A DNA stretch of 64,000 nt, taken from CAYNZP01 sp964401835 (GTDB lineage Bacteria > Planctomycetota > Phycisphaerae > SM23-33). The stretch covers positions 62,001 to 126,000 of the forward strand of contig CAYNZP010000007.1 in assembly GCA_964401835.1 (NCBI GenBank), written 5' to 3'. Below the pieces are notes generated by a model, which worked only from the letters and a program-made list of their open reading frames with translations, did no database searches and was not told the origin of the DNA. The position numbers and the translations under genes are program-made. Position 1 is the first letter of the stretch. Each line of letters opens with the position of its first letter. Below are positions 8,850 to 17,718 of this stretch, in pieces.

Positions 8850-9434
8850 ATGGCAGTGATAGACAATCTTCTGGGGGCACTGGACGAACGCCAGATTGCC
8901 CGGCAGGTAGCGCTTCAGCATGACGAGGCACGTATGAACTATCCACTTCGCAGCAACACGGCAAGCGATTTCGACGAGTTCAGCGATATTCTCGCCGATT
9001 ATTACAATCACCACTTTAGGCGATGCGTATCGGGCGGAGGCTCACTGTCACAGCCGGAAGCGGCCTCTCGGGCGAAAGAAATACTCGAACGCGAATACCG
9101 CCGCCGAAACAACGGAGATATCGTCGCCGCATTCAACGATGCACATGATGGCACAAACGGCGGCATGAGGGTCATACTGGATACACTTGCCGAGGGCCTC
9201 AAAGCGGAATCCGTGGAACGCTACATCCGTGAGCTTTTCGACAGACACGTAGCGCCCAACGCATGGGAGGACAAGGTCGATATTATCCGCCAGTTTATCA
9301 GCTGCTGCGGGGCAAATCTGGCATCTTCAATTCGAGCTGATCAGCCGGAAAGATACGCCCAAAATTACCAGGAACTCATCCGCTCATATGTGGAATCCCT
9401 GAAAAACACATCTTCAATCTTCCGGCGGTTATGA
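8850..9434 (+). CDS. stand-alone copy 1 of the repeated element domain
   Basis: The 194-residue soluble, mostly helical protein aligns end to end with the C-terminal domain of the upstream Lon-like protein. Shared features are DEF-x-DI near residue 42, an ILEREY/LLNRSF helix, NGGMRVILD against DGGMRTVLD, and QPERYAQNYQELI against PPERFARHYENIL. ATG 8850 has an AAAGGA site 9 bases upstream. It lies 20 bases after the Lon-like gene and overlaps the next paralogue. No known family is recognised. An adaptor or structural subunit that assembles with the protease-fused copy is a reasonable inference. Confidence 0.7.
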   Translation: MAVIDNLLGALDERQIARQVALQHDEARMNYPLRSNTASDFDEFSDILADYYNHHFRRCVSGGGSLSQPEAASRAKEILEREYRRRNNGDIVAAFNDAHDGTNGGMRVILDTLAEGLKAESVERYIRELFDRHVAPNAWEDKVDIIRQFISCCGANLASSIRADQPERYAQNYQELIRSYVESLKNTSSIFRRL

Positions 9435-10033
9435 GAAGAAGAAAAATGGAAAGCGAACTTGAGCGATTACTGGAAGCCATAGACCCGCAACGGACAATAG
9501 AGCCTCTGGACAGGCGGGCTGATGAGGCTATCAATTCATTTCTGCCGGCGTCGGCCCACATCTCGGATTGGGATGAATTCCGCGATTATCTCGAGCGATT
9601 CATCCAGCATGTCGAAGTATATCTGCTTGGGCTAAAGCAAAGCCGCCGGATGGACCGTAACTTTACATGGGGTCAATGCGTTCAGATATTATCAAAGATA
9701 TATGGACACAATGGAGAAAAAGCCGCATTTGAAATTGCCCGAACCGGCAACGAGGGTGGGCTCTATGCCGTACTCAAGAATCTTGCCTCGAAAATGTCCG
9801 AGCAGTACGCCGACAATGAAATAACCGCAAGGATATCGAACTACTGGTCGAGCCTTTCTACCGATGAAAGACTCTCCGCAGGCGGAGAATTCCTTGAAAA
9901 ATACGGACACCTGTTGCCCTGCGAGCTTACCGAAGGCTCCTCGGCCCGCATTCGTGCAAACCTTCCTGCGGTGCTGACAGAATATCCAAGATTGTTGCAT
10001 CACTTAAAGAAAGCAGGAAGAGGTTATTATTGA
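9431..10033 (+). CDS. stand-alone copy 2 of the repeated element domain
   Basis: This product of about 200 residues is a more diverged copy of the same domain: WDEFRDYLERF matches DFDEFSDILADY of its neighbour, QILSKIY matches the EILEREY helix, and GNEGGLYAVLKNLASKM matches the GGMR-VLD segment. The ATG at 9431 overlaps the TGA of the previous gene; an internal ATG at 9446 with a GAAGAAG-like site is an alternative start. There is no membrane segment or signal peptide. It is followed by a 164-base gap before the VirD4-like ATPase gene. Function unknown. Confidence 0.65.
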   Translation: MRRRKMESELERLLEAIDPQRTIEPLDRRADEAINSFLPASAHISDWDEFRDYLERFIQHVEVYLLGLKQSRRMDRNFTWGQCVQILSKIYGHNGEKAAFEIARTGNEGGLYAVLKNLASKMSEQYADNEITARISNYWSSLSTDERLSAGGEFLEKYGHLLPCELTEGSSARIRANLPAVLTEYPRLLHHLKKAGRGYY

Positions 10034-10197
10034 CATTCGTATTTCAAATGTAACTTCCTCATGATTGAAGGCTAACCACATCGCCGAGTGGTAGTTAAAG
10101 ATCCCTTTCTTATTACCCTGCTGAAATTTGTCGCCGTTCTCCTTTTCCTGAAACACCCCCTTGCTATATTCCGCAATACTTACGGAAGGATACAGCG

Positions 10198-12729
10198 ATG
10201 TCGATGGAAAAGGCACTCTTGGCAAAGGCCCGGCCATATATGCTGGCGGCAAGGGCAAAGGAGATCGTTCAGCGGGAGGTTTGCAAAGGCTGTCTGCCGG
10301 ATATTTCTACCCATCCGGTGGCGCTGGAGCCTGTTTACCGACCATTGGGGCAACTCGACGACGAAAACAGTAACGATATTTTCTGGATACAGGAAACTCC
10401 GCCCGATAAAGACGAACTCATCAGACTACAGGTATGGATATCACCCCAGCAGCGATGTGACTGGATACGGTCGGAATTATGGCTCAAGCAAATTTCGCAT
10501 ATCCGCAATAGAGTATCCTTTGAAATCGCCGGCAACTGCCGGAGAATATCGATCCAACTGCTCTGTAACCGCCGCGATTTAACGGTAGCCCAAACAGCTT
10601 TTTCCGGTCAGTTCGAGCAGTGTAAACTTACTGATGCCGGAACGGACATATTTCGTAACCTTCCGTCCGGTGCTTGGACAAAAACGGCATTCTGTGACTT
10701 TTTCCCGCCGCCGCCCTATTCGCACCTTTTCACAAGGCCGGACGAATTGAAACGTTCTGTCTATGCCCCAATGTTCACTGCCCTTTCGCAGATGCCTCCT
10801 TCGACGACGGGGATATACCAGGTCGTTTTCGCGCCGGTCTCGTCCGGAAATAACTGGCACCAGAATGTGGAAGCCCTGCTGGATCTGGAATACTCGATAA
10901 AACTAATGGGCGGGTTTTCAGGTATACATCGCTATGCCCAACAGACGCCCTCCGGCGATCTAAGGAACATGGCCGGCGAAATGGAGACCAAGTCCCACAA
11001 CGACAAGCCCTTCTTTTCCGCCGCAATGCGGGTCGCCGTTGTCGGCGCGGAAGAGAATGCCGAGGACATGCTCCAATCAATGGCGGTCGCTACAGGCCTC
11101 ATCCAGCATGGCGGACGTCCCCTCCGCTGTATAAGAGATTCGGATTACCGAATTCAATTTTCCATTGAACAAATCCGTGAAATCTTCACAGACGCACTGA
11201 CGTACCGGCCGGGCTTTTTGCTGAATTCCTGGGAACTGACCAGTATGGTGCATCTCCCCGCCCCTGAAACGACTGAACATATAACCGAAACGGAGCTTAA
11301 TACGCTGGAAACCTTGCCGGCGAAAGCCGAGGTACTGTTCGGCACCCCAATCGGTACCTGCCGCTATGCAAATGTGAACGAAAATGTATGCATTCCGCCG
11401 GACCTTCGGGGCAAGCACGTCCACCTTATAGGCCGATCCGGTACCGGTAAATCCTCCGTTATGGAACATATGATCCTATACGGCATTCGCCAGGGACACG
11501 GAGCTGCTGTACTGGATCCGCACGGAAGGCTCGTTCAGAGACTGCTTTGCCTTTTGCCCGCCGAGGCGGCAGATCGCATCATATATATTGACCCTGGCGA
11601 TCCCGATTGGGTGCCGATATGGAATCCGTTCTGCTGTCGATCACGCCTTGGCGTAAGCAGGATCGCCGATGACCTGATCAGCGCTTTCAAGAGCTTTGTA
11701 ACCGGCTGGGGCGACAGGCTCGAGCATCTGCTGCGCCATGCCATCTACGCATTGCTTTGCCTTCCAAGGGCTTCTCTGCTGGACGTATCCAACATCCTGC
11801 GACAGAAGTCGGAGGAAAGTCGCTATCTGCGAAGCGAGGTTGTCAAACATGTTGACAACGAACTCGCAAAGCTGTTCTGGCGAAACGACTTTGACAGATA
11901 CGGTTCGTCCGATTTGGCGCCAGCGCAGCATAAGCTCAGCAAACTTCTCACCTCCGGTACTGTGTCGTTGATGCTCTCGCAGAACAGTTCGTCCTTTGAT
12001 TTGCGGGATATAATGGACTCAGGCAAGATACTGCTGGTAAACCTTGCCAACATCGGCTCTGAAATCCGCGAAATCCTGGGCTGTTTCATATTATCGCTGC
12101 TTCATTTAACCGCGCTGGGCAGAAGCGGTGCCGCCACCGAATCACACCGGCCGTTTCACATTTACTGCGATGAAGCACATCGGTTTATCACCGACGCGAT
12201 GGAAGACCTGATAGCAGAGACCCGCAAGTTTAACGTTTCATTAACCCTTGCACATCAGTATATGAGCCAGTTCAACACACGAAAGACCGACGCTCTTTCA
12301 AGTGTAGGCTCGACGATCATATTCAACGTAGACACCAAGGACGCCCAGCATTTAAGAAAGGATCTCCAAGGCATGGTCGAACTGGACGATTTGATTAAAC
12401 TCGAAGTCGGCCAGGCTATCGCACGAATCGGCAACAATATAGTCAGATTCAGGACACTCAAACCCTTGGGAATCCCTGCGAAAAACTCGCGGCACGTGAT
12501 CGTCGGTCACTGCCGAAGTCATTACTGCAGAGCCGCCTCTGAGGTCAAAAAGGCCATACGCCGCCGGAGTGAACAATGGAACAAACCCCTGCCGGGAAAA
12601 GCCCGTCAGAACAATCCCGGAAAATGGTCTGATTCTTCTGCATTGTCTGACCATTCCTCAAACGACTGTGATCCTTTCAAATATGGGATTATCCGTAAAT
12701 GCAAGACGACATCAAAAACCGAGCCTTAG
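10198..12729 (+). CDS. VirD4/TraD-like coupling ATPase
   Basis: This 843-residue protein has a 380-residue divergent N-terminal region and then a VirD4/HerA-type ATPase. Walker A is GRSGTGKS at 412-419, followed by AAVLDPHG. Walker B is FHIYCDEAH at 653-661, followed by a sensor stretch TLAHQY at 683-688. No N-terminal membrane helices are visible, unlike canonical VirD4. Enzymes of this class hand DNA or protein substrates to a secretion channel. ATG 10198 has a GGAAGGA site 7 bases upstream. It sits between the second and third stand-alone copies of the repeated domain and its 3' end overlaps the third by 31 bases, which strongly suggests a shared machine. Confidence 0.8.
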   Translation: MSMEKALLAKARPYMLAARAKEIVQREVCKGCLPDISTHPVALEPVYRPLGQLDDENSNDIFWIQETPPDKDELIRLQVWISPQQRCDWIRSELWLKQISHIRNRVSFEIAGNCRRISIQLLCNRRDLTVAQTAFSGQFEQCKLTDAGTDIFRNLPSGAWTKTAFCDFFPPPPYSHLFTRPDELKRSVYAPMFTALSQMPPSTTGIYQVVFAPVSSGNNWHQNVEALLDLEYSIKLMGGFSGIHRYAQQTPSGDLRNMAGEMETKSHNDKPFFSAAMRVAVVGAEENAEDMLQSMAVATGLIQHGGRPLRCIRDSDYRIQFSIEQIREIFTDALTYRPGFLLNSWELTSMVHLPAPETTEHITETELNTLETLPAKAEVLFGTPIGTCRYANVNENVCIPPDLRGKHVHLIGRSGTGKSSVMEHMILYGIRQGHGAAVLDPHGRLVQRLLCLLPAEAADRIIYIDPGDPDWVPIWNPFCCRSRLGVSRIADDLISAFKSFVTGWGDRLEHLLRHAIYALLCLPRASLLDVSNILRQKSEESRYLRSEVVKHVDNELAKLFWRNDFDRYGSSDLAPAQHKLSKLLTSGTVSLMLSQNSSSFDLRDIMDSGKILLVNLANIGSEIREILGCFILSLLHLTALGRSGAATESHRPFHIYCDEAHRFITDAMEDLIAETRKFNVSLTLAHQYMSQFNTRKTDALSSVGSTIIFNVDTKDAQHLRKDLQGMVELDDLIKLEVGQAIARIGNNIVRFRTLKPLGIPAKNSRHVIVGHCRSHYCRAASEVKKAIRRRSEQWNKPLPGKARQNNPGKWSDSSALSDHSSNDCDPFKYGIIRKCKTTSKTEP

Positions 12730-13307
12730 AAACAATCAACCGTATGATAGAGTTGCTCGACGAACGATATATGTCCATACGGATCGACGAACCGATAGAC
12801 AAGGCCGTCGAGGATTTCCTTCCGTTTGTCAGCAGGAACTACTCCTACAGGCAGTTCTTTGAAACGGCGGCGACCTTTGTTCAATATATGTACAAAAAAG
12901 CTCTTCCGGGCTGCAGGAAGCTTTCTCACCTGCAGGCCGGGATTGAGGCTGTTGCGATACTGTCCGAATATGAAGGGACATACGCAAACGGTTTTCACGG
13001 TGCTGTGCTGGATGCCGCAGACGTATCACAATCCGGATTGCGACAAGTGATTACCGGCATGGGGCAAATCCTTAAAAACCGAAATCGGCAAATGCACTTA
13101 ATATGGGTTAAAAGCCGCTTCATCGACCCAAACGACTGGCAACTGAAATGCGCCATAGCTGAAATTCTCATAAAACGCTGCAGAAAACTCCTTCCGCCTG
13201 AACTGCAAAACAGCCCGCCCGTACAATTGGCCGACGACATCTTCGAACTTCTGACAATAGAATTGGCTCTTCGTGAGAAAGTTCAACCTTGCCATGCGGT
13301 TTTTTAA
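12699..13307 (+). CDS. stand-alone copy 3 of the repeated element domain
   Basis: The 202-residue helical protein begins inside the end of the VirD4-like gene. It carries the N-terminal pattern LLDERYMSIRIDEPIDKA that matches LAQRIDIPIDTA of the protease-fused copy, then YRQFFETAATF, VAILSEYE, SGLRQVITGM and IDPNDWQLK (matching LDPLNWDQR). The last stretch PPELQNSPP matches LPDEIRNQPP. The order and spacing of these blocks support homology even though overall identity is low. It is the last gene before a 100-base gap leading to the primase-reductase pair. Function unknown. Confidence 0.65.
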   Translation: MQDDIKNRALETINRMIELLDERYMSIRIDEPIDKAVEDFLPFVSRNYSYRQFFETAATFVQYMYKKALPGCRKLSHLQAGIEAVAILSEYEGTYANGFHGAVLDAADVSQSGLRQVITGMGQILKNRNRQMHLIWVKSRFIDPNDWQLKCAIAEILIKRCRKLLPPELQNSPPVQLADDIFELLTIELALREKVQPCHAVF

Positions 13308-13407
13308 GACCCGTCTTAGAAAACTCTCTCCTGCCTGAAACTCAGCTTAGAACTCATCCGCATATCTCTATGGAGGCTCATTGATAACGACCTCCAGGTG
13401 ACATGAG

Positions 13408-14472
13408 ATGAACGATATTGGTCGACATAAAACAACCCAGGAAAAACTGGCGATTTTTAAATCGTGTTTCAGCGGCCTGAAAAACGTCTACGGCACATAC
13501 GACCCCGGGACCAATCGGTGCCGACAGGTAAAACAGCCCGTTACAGATGAGGTAATACTTAATCACCTCCAGGGCCGTCAATCTTACGGCGTCTATCTTC
13601 TTGTTGGTAATAGAACACGGGCTGTCGCTGTCGATTTTGACCAGGAAGACAGCTGGCCGCCGCTGCAGTTCATCCGTCAGGCCAAGCACTACGGTATCCA
13701 CTCCTATATCGAACGCTCAAAGTCCAAGGGCTGGCATGTCTGGATCTTTTTGGAACTTCCCGGCGTATTAGCTGCCAAGGCCAGATTGGTTGTTAAGGCC
13801 ATACTCGACGATATCGGAAAACCTGCCACTGAAATCTTTCCCAAACAAGACCGCCTTGAAGGTGAAACGAGCTACGGGAATTACATAAACGCACCGCTCC
13901 TTGGCCTGCTTGTCCCCGAAGGCAGAACTGTTTTCGTCGATCCCGATAGCGGCCTCAAGCCCTATCCGAACCAATGGGATTTACTGGCCGGAATCCATCG
14001 AGTCAAAGAAAGCCTGCTCGATGAGATCATTGAAATCAATCAACTCAAAGAACCGGACCATGACAAAGCTGAAACTTCTTCTACACAATGCTCTGCCCAA
14101 TGCAATCCGCAATGCAATTCAGCACTGGGCCTTACGCCGTGCGCCCAAAAGATGCTCGCTGAAGGTGTAAGTGAATATCAACGCGTATCGTGTTTCAGAT
14201 TGGCTGTCCAACTCAAGAAAGCCGGGCTCCCGGAAGATATCGCTCAAGTGGCACTGATCGCATGGTCAGCAAAGAATCGACCGGTAAACGACAAAGAGGT
14301 CATCACCGAAGATGAAATAACCCAGCAGGTCGGCTGCGCCTTCGCCGGTAAATACCGAGGCTGCGGCTGTGAATATCCTGCAATCAAGCCATATTGCGAC
14401 TCTTCATGCCCGCTTAAATCGCAAAACTCGAACGACTCCAACAAACCTGACGCCAAGGGAGGATTGAGATGA
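13408..14472 (+). CDS. TOTE-type archaeo-eukaryotic primase
   Basis: This 354-residue protein matches the primase-polymerase domain of TOTE conflict systems. The metal-binding motif is VDFD at about residues 71-74. The SYIERSKSKGWHVWIFL strand carries the conserved Ser-Lys-x-x-His block, and FPKQDRLEG with GNYINAPLLG matches the usual FPKQD and GN-I-LPL motifs. The C-terminal 100 residues form a helical domain ending in a cysteine cluster (GCGCEY, then CDSSC), which may bind zinc or an iron-sulfur cluster. Such enzymes start DNA synthesis for plasmids and viruses. An AGGTGA site precedes ATG 13408, and the stop overlaps the next start, coupling it to the nucleotide reductase. No helicase partner is adjacent. 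Confidence 0.82.
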   Translation: MNDIGRHKTTQEKLAIFKSCFSGLKNVYGTYDPGTNRCRQVKQPVTDEVILNHLQGRQSYGVYLLVGNRTRAVAVDFDQEDSWPPLQFIRQAKHYGIHSYIERSKSKGWHVWIFLELPGVLAAKARLVVKAILDDIGKPATEIFPKQDRLEGETSYGNYINAPLLGLLVPEGRTVFVDPDSGLKPYPNQWDLLAGIHRVKESLLDEIIEINQLKEPDHDKAETSSTQCSAQCNPQCNSALGLTPCAQKMLAEGVSEYQRVSCFRLAVQLKKAGLPEDIAQVALIAWSAKNRPVNDKEVITEDEITQQVGCAFAGKYRGCGCEYPAIKPYCDSSCPLKSQNSNDSNKPDAKGGLR

Positions 14473-16757
14473 CCACTTACAAAAAACACGGGGCAAGTTT
14501 ACGCGGCACACTTCTTCGGCAACGATACCTTCTCAAAGATGCCGAAGGTCGCGTAATCGAAACTCTGCGCAAGATGTTAATGCGTGTGGCAAAGGCCGTC
14601 GCAGGCGTTGAAGTCGACTACGGCGCATCTGAAACCGAGATCCGCAATTTGGCCAGGAAGTTCTTCCGTCTGATGAGACGCAGGATATTCCTGCCCAACA
14701 GCCCTGCTCTAATGAACGCGGGCCGCGAAAACGGCATGTGCTGCGCGTGTTTCGTTTTGCCGGTCGAAGACAGTATCGATGACATATTCAATGCTGTAAA
14801 ACAAACTGCACTTGTCCAGAAGGCAGGCGGCGGGACCGGCTTTGCATTCGATTCACTCAGGCCGACCGGCGATATCGTCGCATCCAGCGGAGGAACCACT
14901 TCTGGGCCGGTAAGTTTTATGCGTGTCTTCGCCGAGACCACCATGGCCATCCAGCAGGGCGCACACCGACGTGGGGCAAACATGGCAATGTGCTCCATAA
15001 ATCACCCGGACATTCTCAACTTCATCAACGCAAAGAAAGAATCTTCCCAATTCACCAACTTCAACCTGTCTGTAAAGATAACGGATTCATTCATGCAGTC
15101 GCTGGCCGATTCTCCCAACCAGCCGCATATCGTCACCAATCAGCGAACGAACCGCCGATACTGCATTCCCAAAAATGTAAATCCGTCGAATTATGCGCTG
15201 CAGGAACTCGTCTGCGCAGACGAAGTGAGCGTTCCATGCTACAACCATCAGGAAATCTGGGACCTGATAATCAAAAACGCACACGGCTCCGGCGAACCTG
15301 GGATTTGTTTTATCGACCGCGTCAATGAAGACAATCCCACACCGTCGCTGGGCCGAATCGAAGCGACCAATCCCTGCGGAGAACAGCCGCTGCTCGCTAA
15401 CGAATCATGCAACCTCGGCTCAATTAATATCTCTCGATTCGTCATCCCCGGTATCGCTGATGTGCAGTGGGACTTACTTGAGCAGACTGTAAAATTAGCC
15501 GTGCGATTCCTCGACAACGTCGTTGACCTGACACATTATCCAACCGAGCAGATTCGCGCGAGATCGCTGGGGAACCGCAAGATCGGCCTGGGGATCATGG
15601 GATTCGCCGACGCGCTTGTACTTCTTGGCATACGTTACGACAGCGATGAAGCGTTGGCTTTTGCCTCACGCATCAGCGGCTTTATCCAGCATCACGCACA
15701 CAAGGCAAGTCAGGAACTGGCCGATCTCAGGGGGAGCTTTCCGAATTGGACTACAAGCACGTGGTACAAACAACACAGCCAGCCCATGCGAAACGCCGCC
15801 ATTACCACAATCGCCCCAACCGGCAGTATAAGCATCATTGCAGGTTGCAGCAGCGGGATCGAGCCGATATACAGCCTCGCCTACCGCCGCCGCGGACTCG
15901 ACGGACAGGAATTCATCGAATTCCATCCGCTCCTTGGAAGAATGGGGCAAAGTGGCGGCTGGATGAACGACAACGTCCGCAATGCCCTGCTTGAAGGCAT
16001 CCGCACGACAGAGATAGCGGATATCCCCAAAGATATCGCCGAAGCGATTGTTACCGCCCATGAAGTAGCTCCGGCCTGGCACGTCAGAATGCAGGCTGCC
16101 TTTCAGGAAAACATCGATAACGGCGTCTCGAAGACAGTCAACCTGCCATCAGAAGCCTCTGTAGCCGATGTAGATAAGATTTTCCGGCAGGCATTTAAGC
16201 TTCGCTGCAAGGGAATTACTGTCTATCGCGACGGTTCGCGCAACGGGCAGACACTTTCGGCAACAAGCAATTCAAAAACATCTGCCGAATTCAACGGCAA
16301 ATCCCCCAGGCCTCGCAGCCGCGTCACATCGGGAAAGACATTCAAGTTCCGTATGGGCTGCGGAACGCTGTTTGTAACTGTCAATCGTGACGAAAAAGGC
16401 CTATGTGAAGTCTTCGCCAATCTCGGCAAGGCCGGCGGCTGTCCTTCCCAATCCGAAGCCACCTGCCGCGCCGTATCGACGGCCCTCAGATCCGGCGTTG
16501 CGCCACAGGAATTGATCGAACAACTGAGAGGAATACGCTGCCTCTCCGCGGCAAGAGCCAGGAAAAACGGCAACAACATAGATGTCCTCTCCTGCCCGGA
16601 CGCTATAGCTAAGGCGATTGAAGAAACGCTGGGAAATAGTAAACCTAAAACCGACGAATTCTCTGTCGCAAAACTCTGTCCCGATTGCGGCCACCCCCTG
16701 CGCCCCGACTCCGGCTGTCTCGTCTGCCAAAACTGCGGATACAACAAATGCGGATAG
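14469..16757 (+). CDS. nrdJ: adenosylcobalamin-dependent (class II) ribonucleotide reductase
   Basis: This 762-residue enzyme converts ribonucleotides to deoxyribonucleotides with vitamin B12. Visible motifs are FLPNSPALMNAG, the N-terminal redox cysteine in CACFVLPV, GGGTGFAFDSLRP, the active-site loop NPCGEQPL with its radical cysteine and glutamate, ESCNLGSIN with the partner cysteine, and APTGSISIIAGCSSGIEP. The C-terminus carries a four-cysteine zinc ribbon (CPDCG and CQNCG). No N-terminal ATP-cone is evident. A GGAGG site lies 6 bases before ATG 14469, which overlaps the primase stop. Its place directly behind a primase in a mobile element suggests that it supplies dNTPs for element replication. 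Confidence 0.93.
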   Translation: MTTYKKHGASLRGTLLRQRYLLKDAEGRVIETLRKMLMRVAKAVAGVEVDYGASETEIRNLARKFFRLMRRRIFLPNSPALMNAGRENGMCCACFVLPVEDSIDDIFNAVKQTALVQKAGGGTGFAFDSLRPTGDIVASSGGTTSGPVSFMRVFAETTMAIQQGAHRRGANMAMCSINHPDILNFINAKKESSQFTNFNLSVKITDSFMQSLADSPNQPHIVTNQRTNRRYCIPKNVNPSNYALQELVCADEVSVPCYNHQEIWDLIIKNAHGSGEPGICFIDRVNEDNPTPSLGRIEATNPCGEQPLLANESCNLGSINISRFVIPGIADVQWDLLEQTVKLAVRFLDNVVDLTHYPTEQIRARSLGNRKIGLGIMGFADALVLLGIRYDSDEALAFASRISGFIQHHAHKASQELADLRGSFPNWTTSTWYKQHSQPMRNAAITTIAPTGSISIIAGCSSGIEPIYSLAYRRRGLDGQEFIEFHPLLGRMGQSGGWMNDNVRNALLEGIRTTEIADIPKDIAEAIVTAHEVAPAWHVRMQAAFQENIDNGVSKTVNLPSEASVADVDKIFRQAFKLRCKGITVYRDGSRNGQTLSATSNSKTSAEFNGKSPRPRSRVTSGKTFKFRMGCGTLFVTVNRDEKGLCEVFANLGKAGGCPSQSEATCRAVSTALRSGVAPQELIEQLRGIRCLSAARARKNGNNIDVLSCPDAIAKAIEETLGNSKPKTDEFSVAKLCPDCGHPLRPDSGCLVCQNCGYNKCG

Positions 16758-17377
16758 AAAAAAACGACACCAATGCAATCCTAAAGTTGGTTGTTGAGCG
16801 AATAATCAAAGATCGCAACGCCAACCTAACTCGTCCACTCCGACTAAAACGCTTTCTGGATCGATATATTCAAAGCAGGAGCGACCTGAGAGCATCGACT
16901 GTATACCTGCAAAAATTGACTGCCCAATATTTGCTTAAGTTTTTCGGCAACGATCTTCGCATCGACGAAATAACAAGATCGAAAGCATCGGACTGGCGAA
17001 CAGACCTGACTCATGGCTATCTACGGCCGGAGAAGAATGGCGAAGCATTGGCCGAGACCTCGGTTTGCATCCATGTCAGAAATTCCCGCACGATTTTCAA
17101 CTATGCCCTCAAGGATGACTTGATCAAATTTAATCCCTTCGATCGTCTAAGGTCGAACGCGCCAGAACCGGACAAAGACTGGAAGTACGTAACCATGTCA
17201 GAATTGGACATGTTATTGGAGGCCTGTCCAAACACCGGCTGGGCTCAAAAATACCCCCAATACACCGTCTCGAACTGGATAGGCCATGGAATCAAAGTCT
17301 CAGCCAGACATTACCTCCAAATCCCGAAAGAGCTGTATGACAAAGTAACAGATTTTGGCATTACTGAAAAAAAATAG
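16748..17377 (+). pseudogene. tyrosine recombinase remnant with the catalytic core deleted
   Basis: The 209-residue frame starts at ATG 16748, overlapping the reductase stop. Residues 1 to about 165 are a normal N-terminal SAM-like/core-binding half of a planctomycete-type integrase ending in WKYVTMSELDMLLEACP. The frame then jumps at about 17242/17243 to the extreme C-terminal motif of such enzymes (VSNWIGHGIKVSARHYLQIP), which holds the last His and the nucleophile Tyr. The central part with Arg I, Lys and the HxxR block, normally about 150-200 residues, is missing. The flanking bases GGCT-G-GGCT could be the deletion microhomology. It cannot catalyse recombination; it could still bind DNA. 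Confidence 0.8.
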
Positions 17378-17381
17378 ACTG

Positions 17382-17708
17382 ATGGGAAAGACATCAAAAC
17401 ATTCCGGCCCGCCTTTGGTCGCACCAAGTGAGAAAGTCTCCTCGCTATCCAAACGATGGCTGACAATTAAAGAGGTCGCGGGCCTTATCAGGATTTCACG
17501 CGACACGGTAGAACGCTGGGTTAACGTCGGCCAATTGCGGGCATTTAACGTCAGTCCAAACACTAAAACGGGGAGCCGCAGGGCGAGCTGGAGGATCGCT
17601 TCAGACGACCTCGAAAGATTTTTAGAGGCGCGGGCCAACAGACCTATTTTGCAGACCAGAAAAAGAAGAATTGTCCAAAAGAACGACTTCGTCGAGTTTG
17701 TCAAGTAG
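17382..17708 (+). CDS. excisionase-like helix-turn-helix protein
   Basis: A 108-residue basic protein with a MerR/excisionase-type winged helix: RWLTIKEVAGLIRISRDTVE is followed by RWVNVGQLRAF, then a basic wing and RIASDDLERFLEARA. ATG 17382 is preferred over an upstream in-frame start at 17355 because the latter lies within the integrase remnant. It ends only 11 bases from the end of the convergent integrase. Proteins of this type bend DNA to direct excision or act as small regulators. The last gene of the rightward operon next to int fits an xis role. Confidence 0.72.
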   Translation: MGKTSKHSGPPLVAPSEKVSSLSKRWLTIKEVAGLIRISRDTVERWVNVGQLRAFNVSPNTKTGSRRASWRIASDDLERFLEARANRPILQTRKRRIVQKNDFVEFVK

Positions 17709-17718
17709 GCTTTGGAAG

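Noticed and set aside
13408..14472. Complete TOTE conflict (defence) system
   Set aside because: Only the primase domain is present; the SF2 helicase and nuclease partners are absent, so it is more likely the primase of the element.
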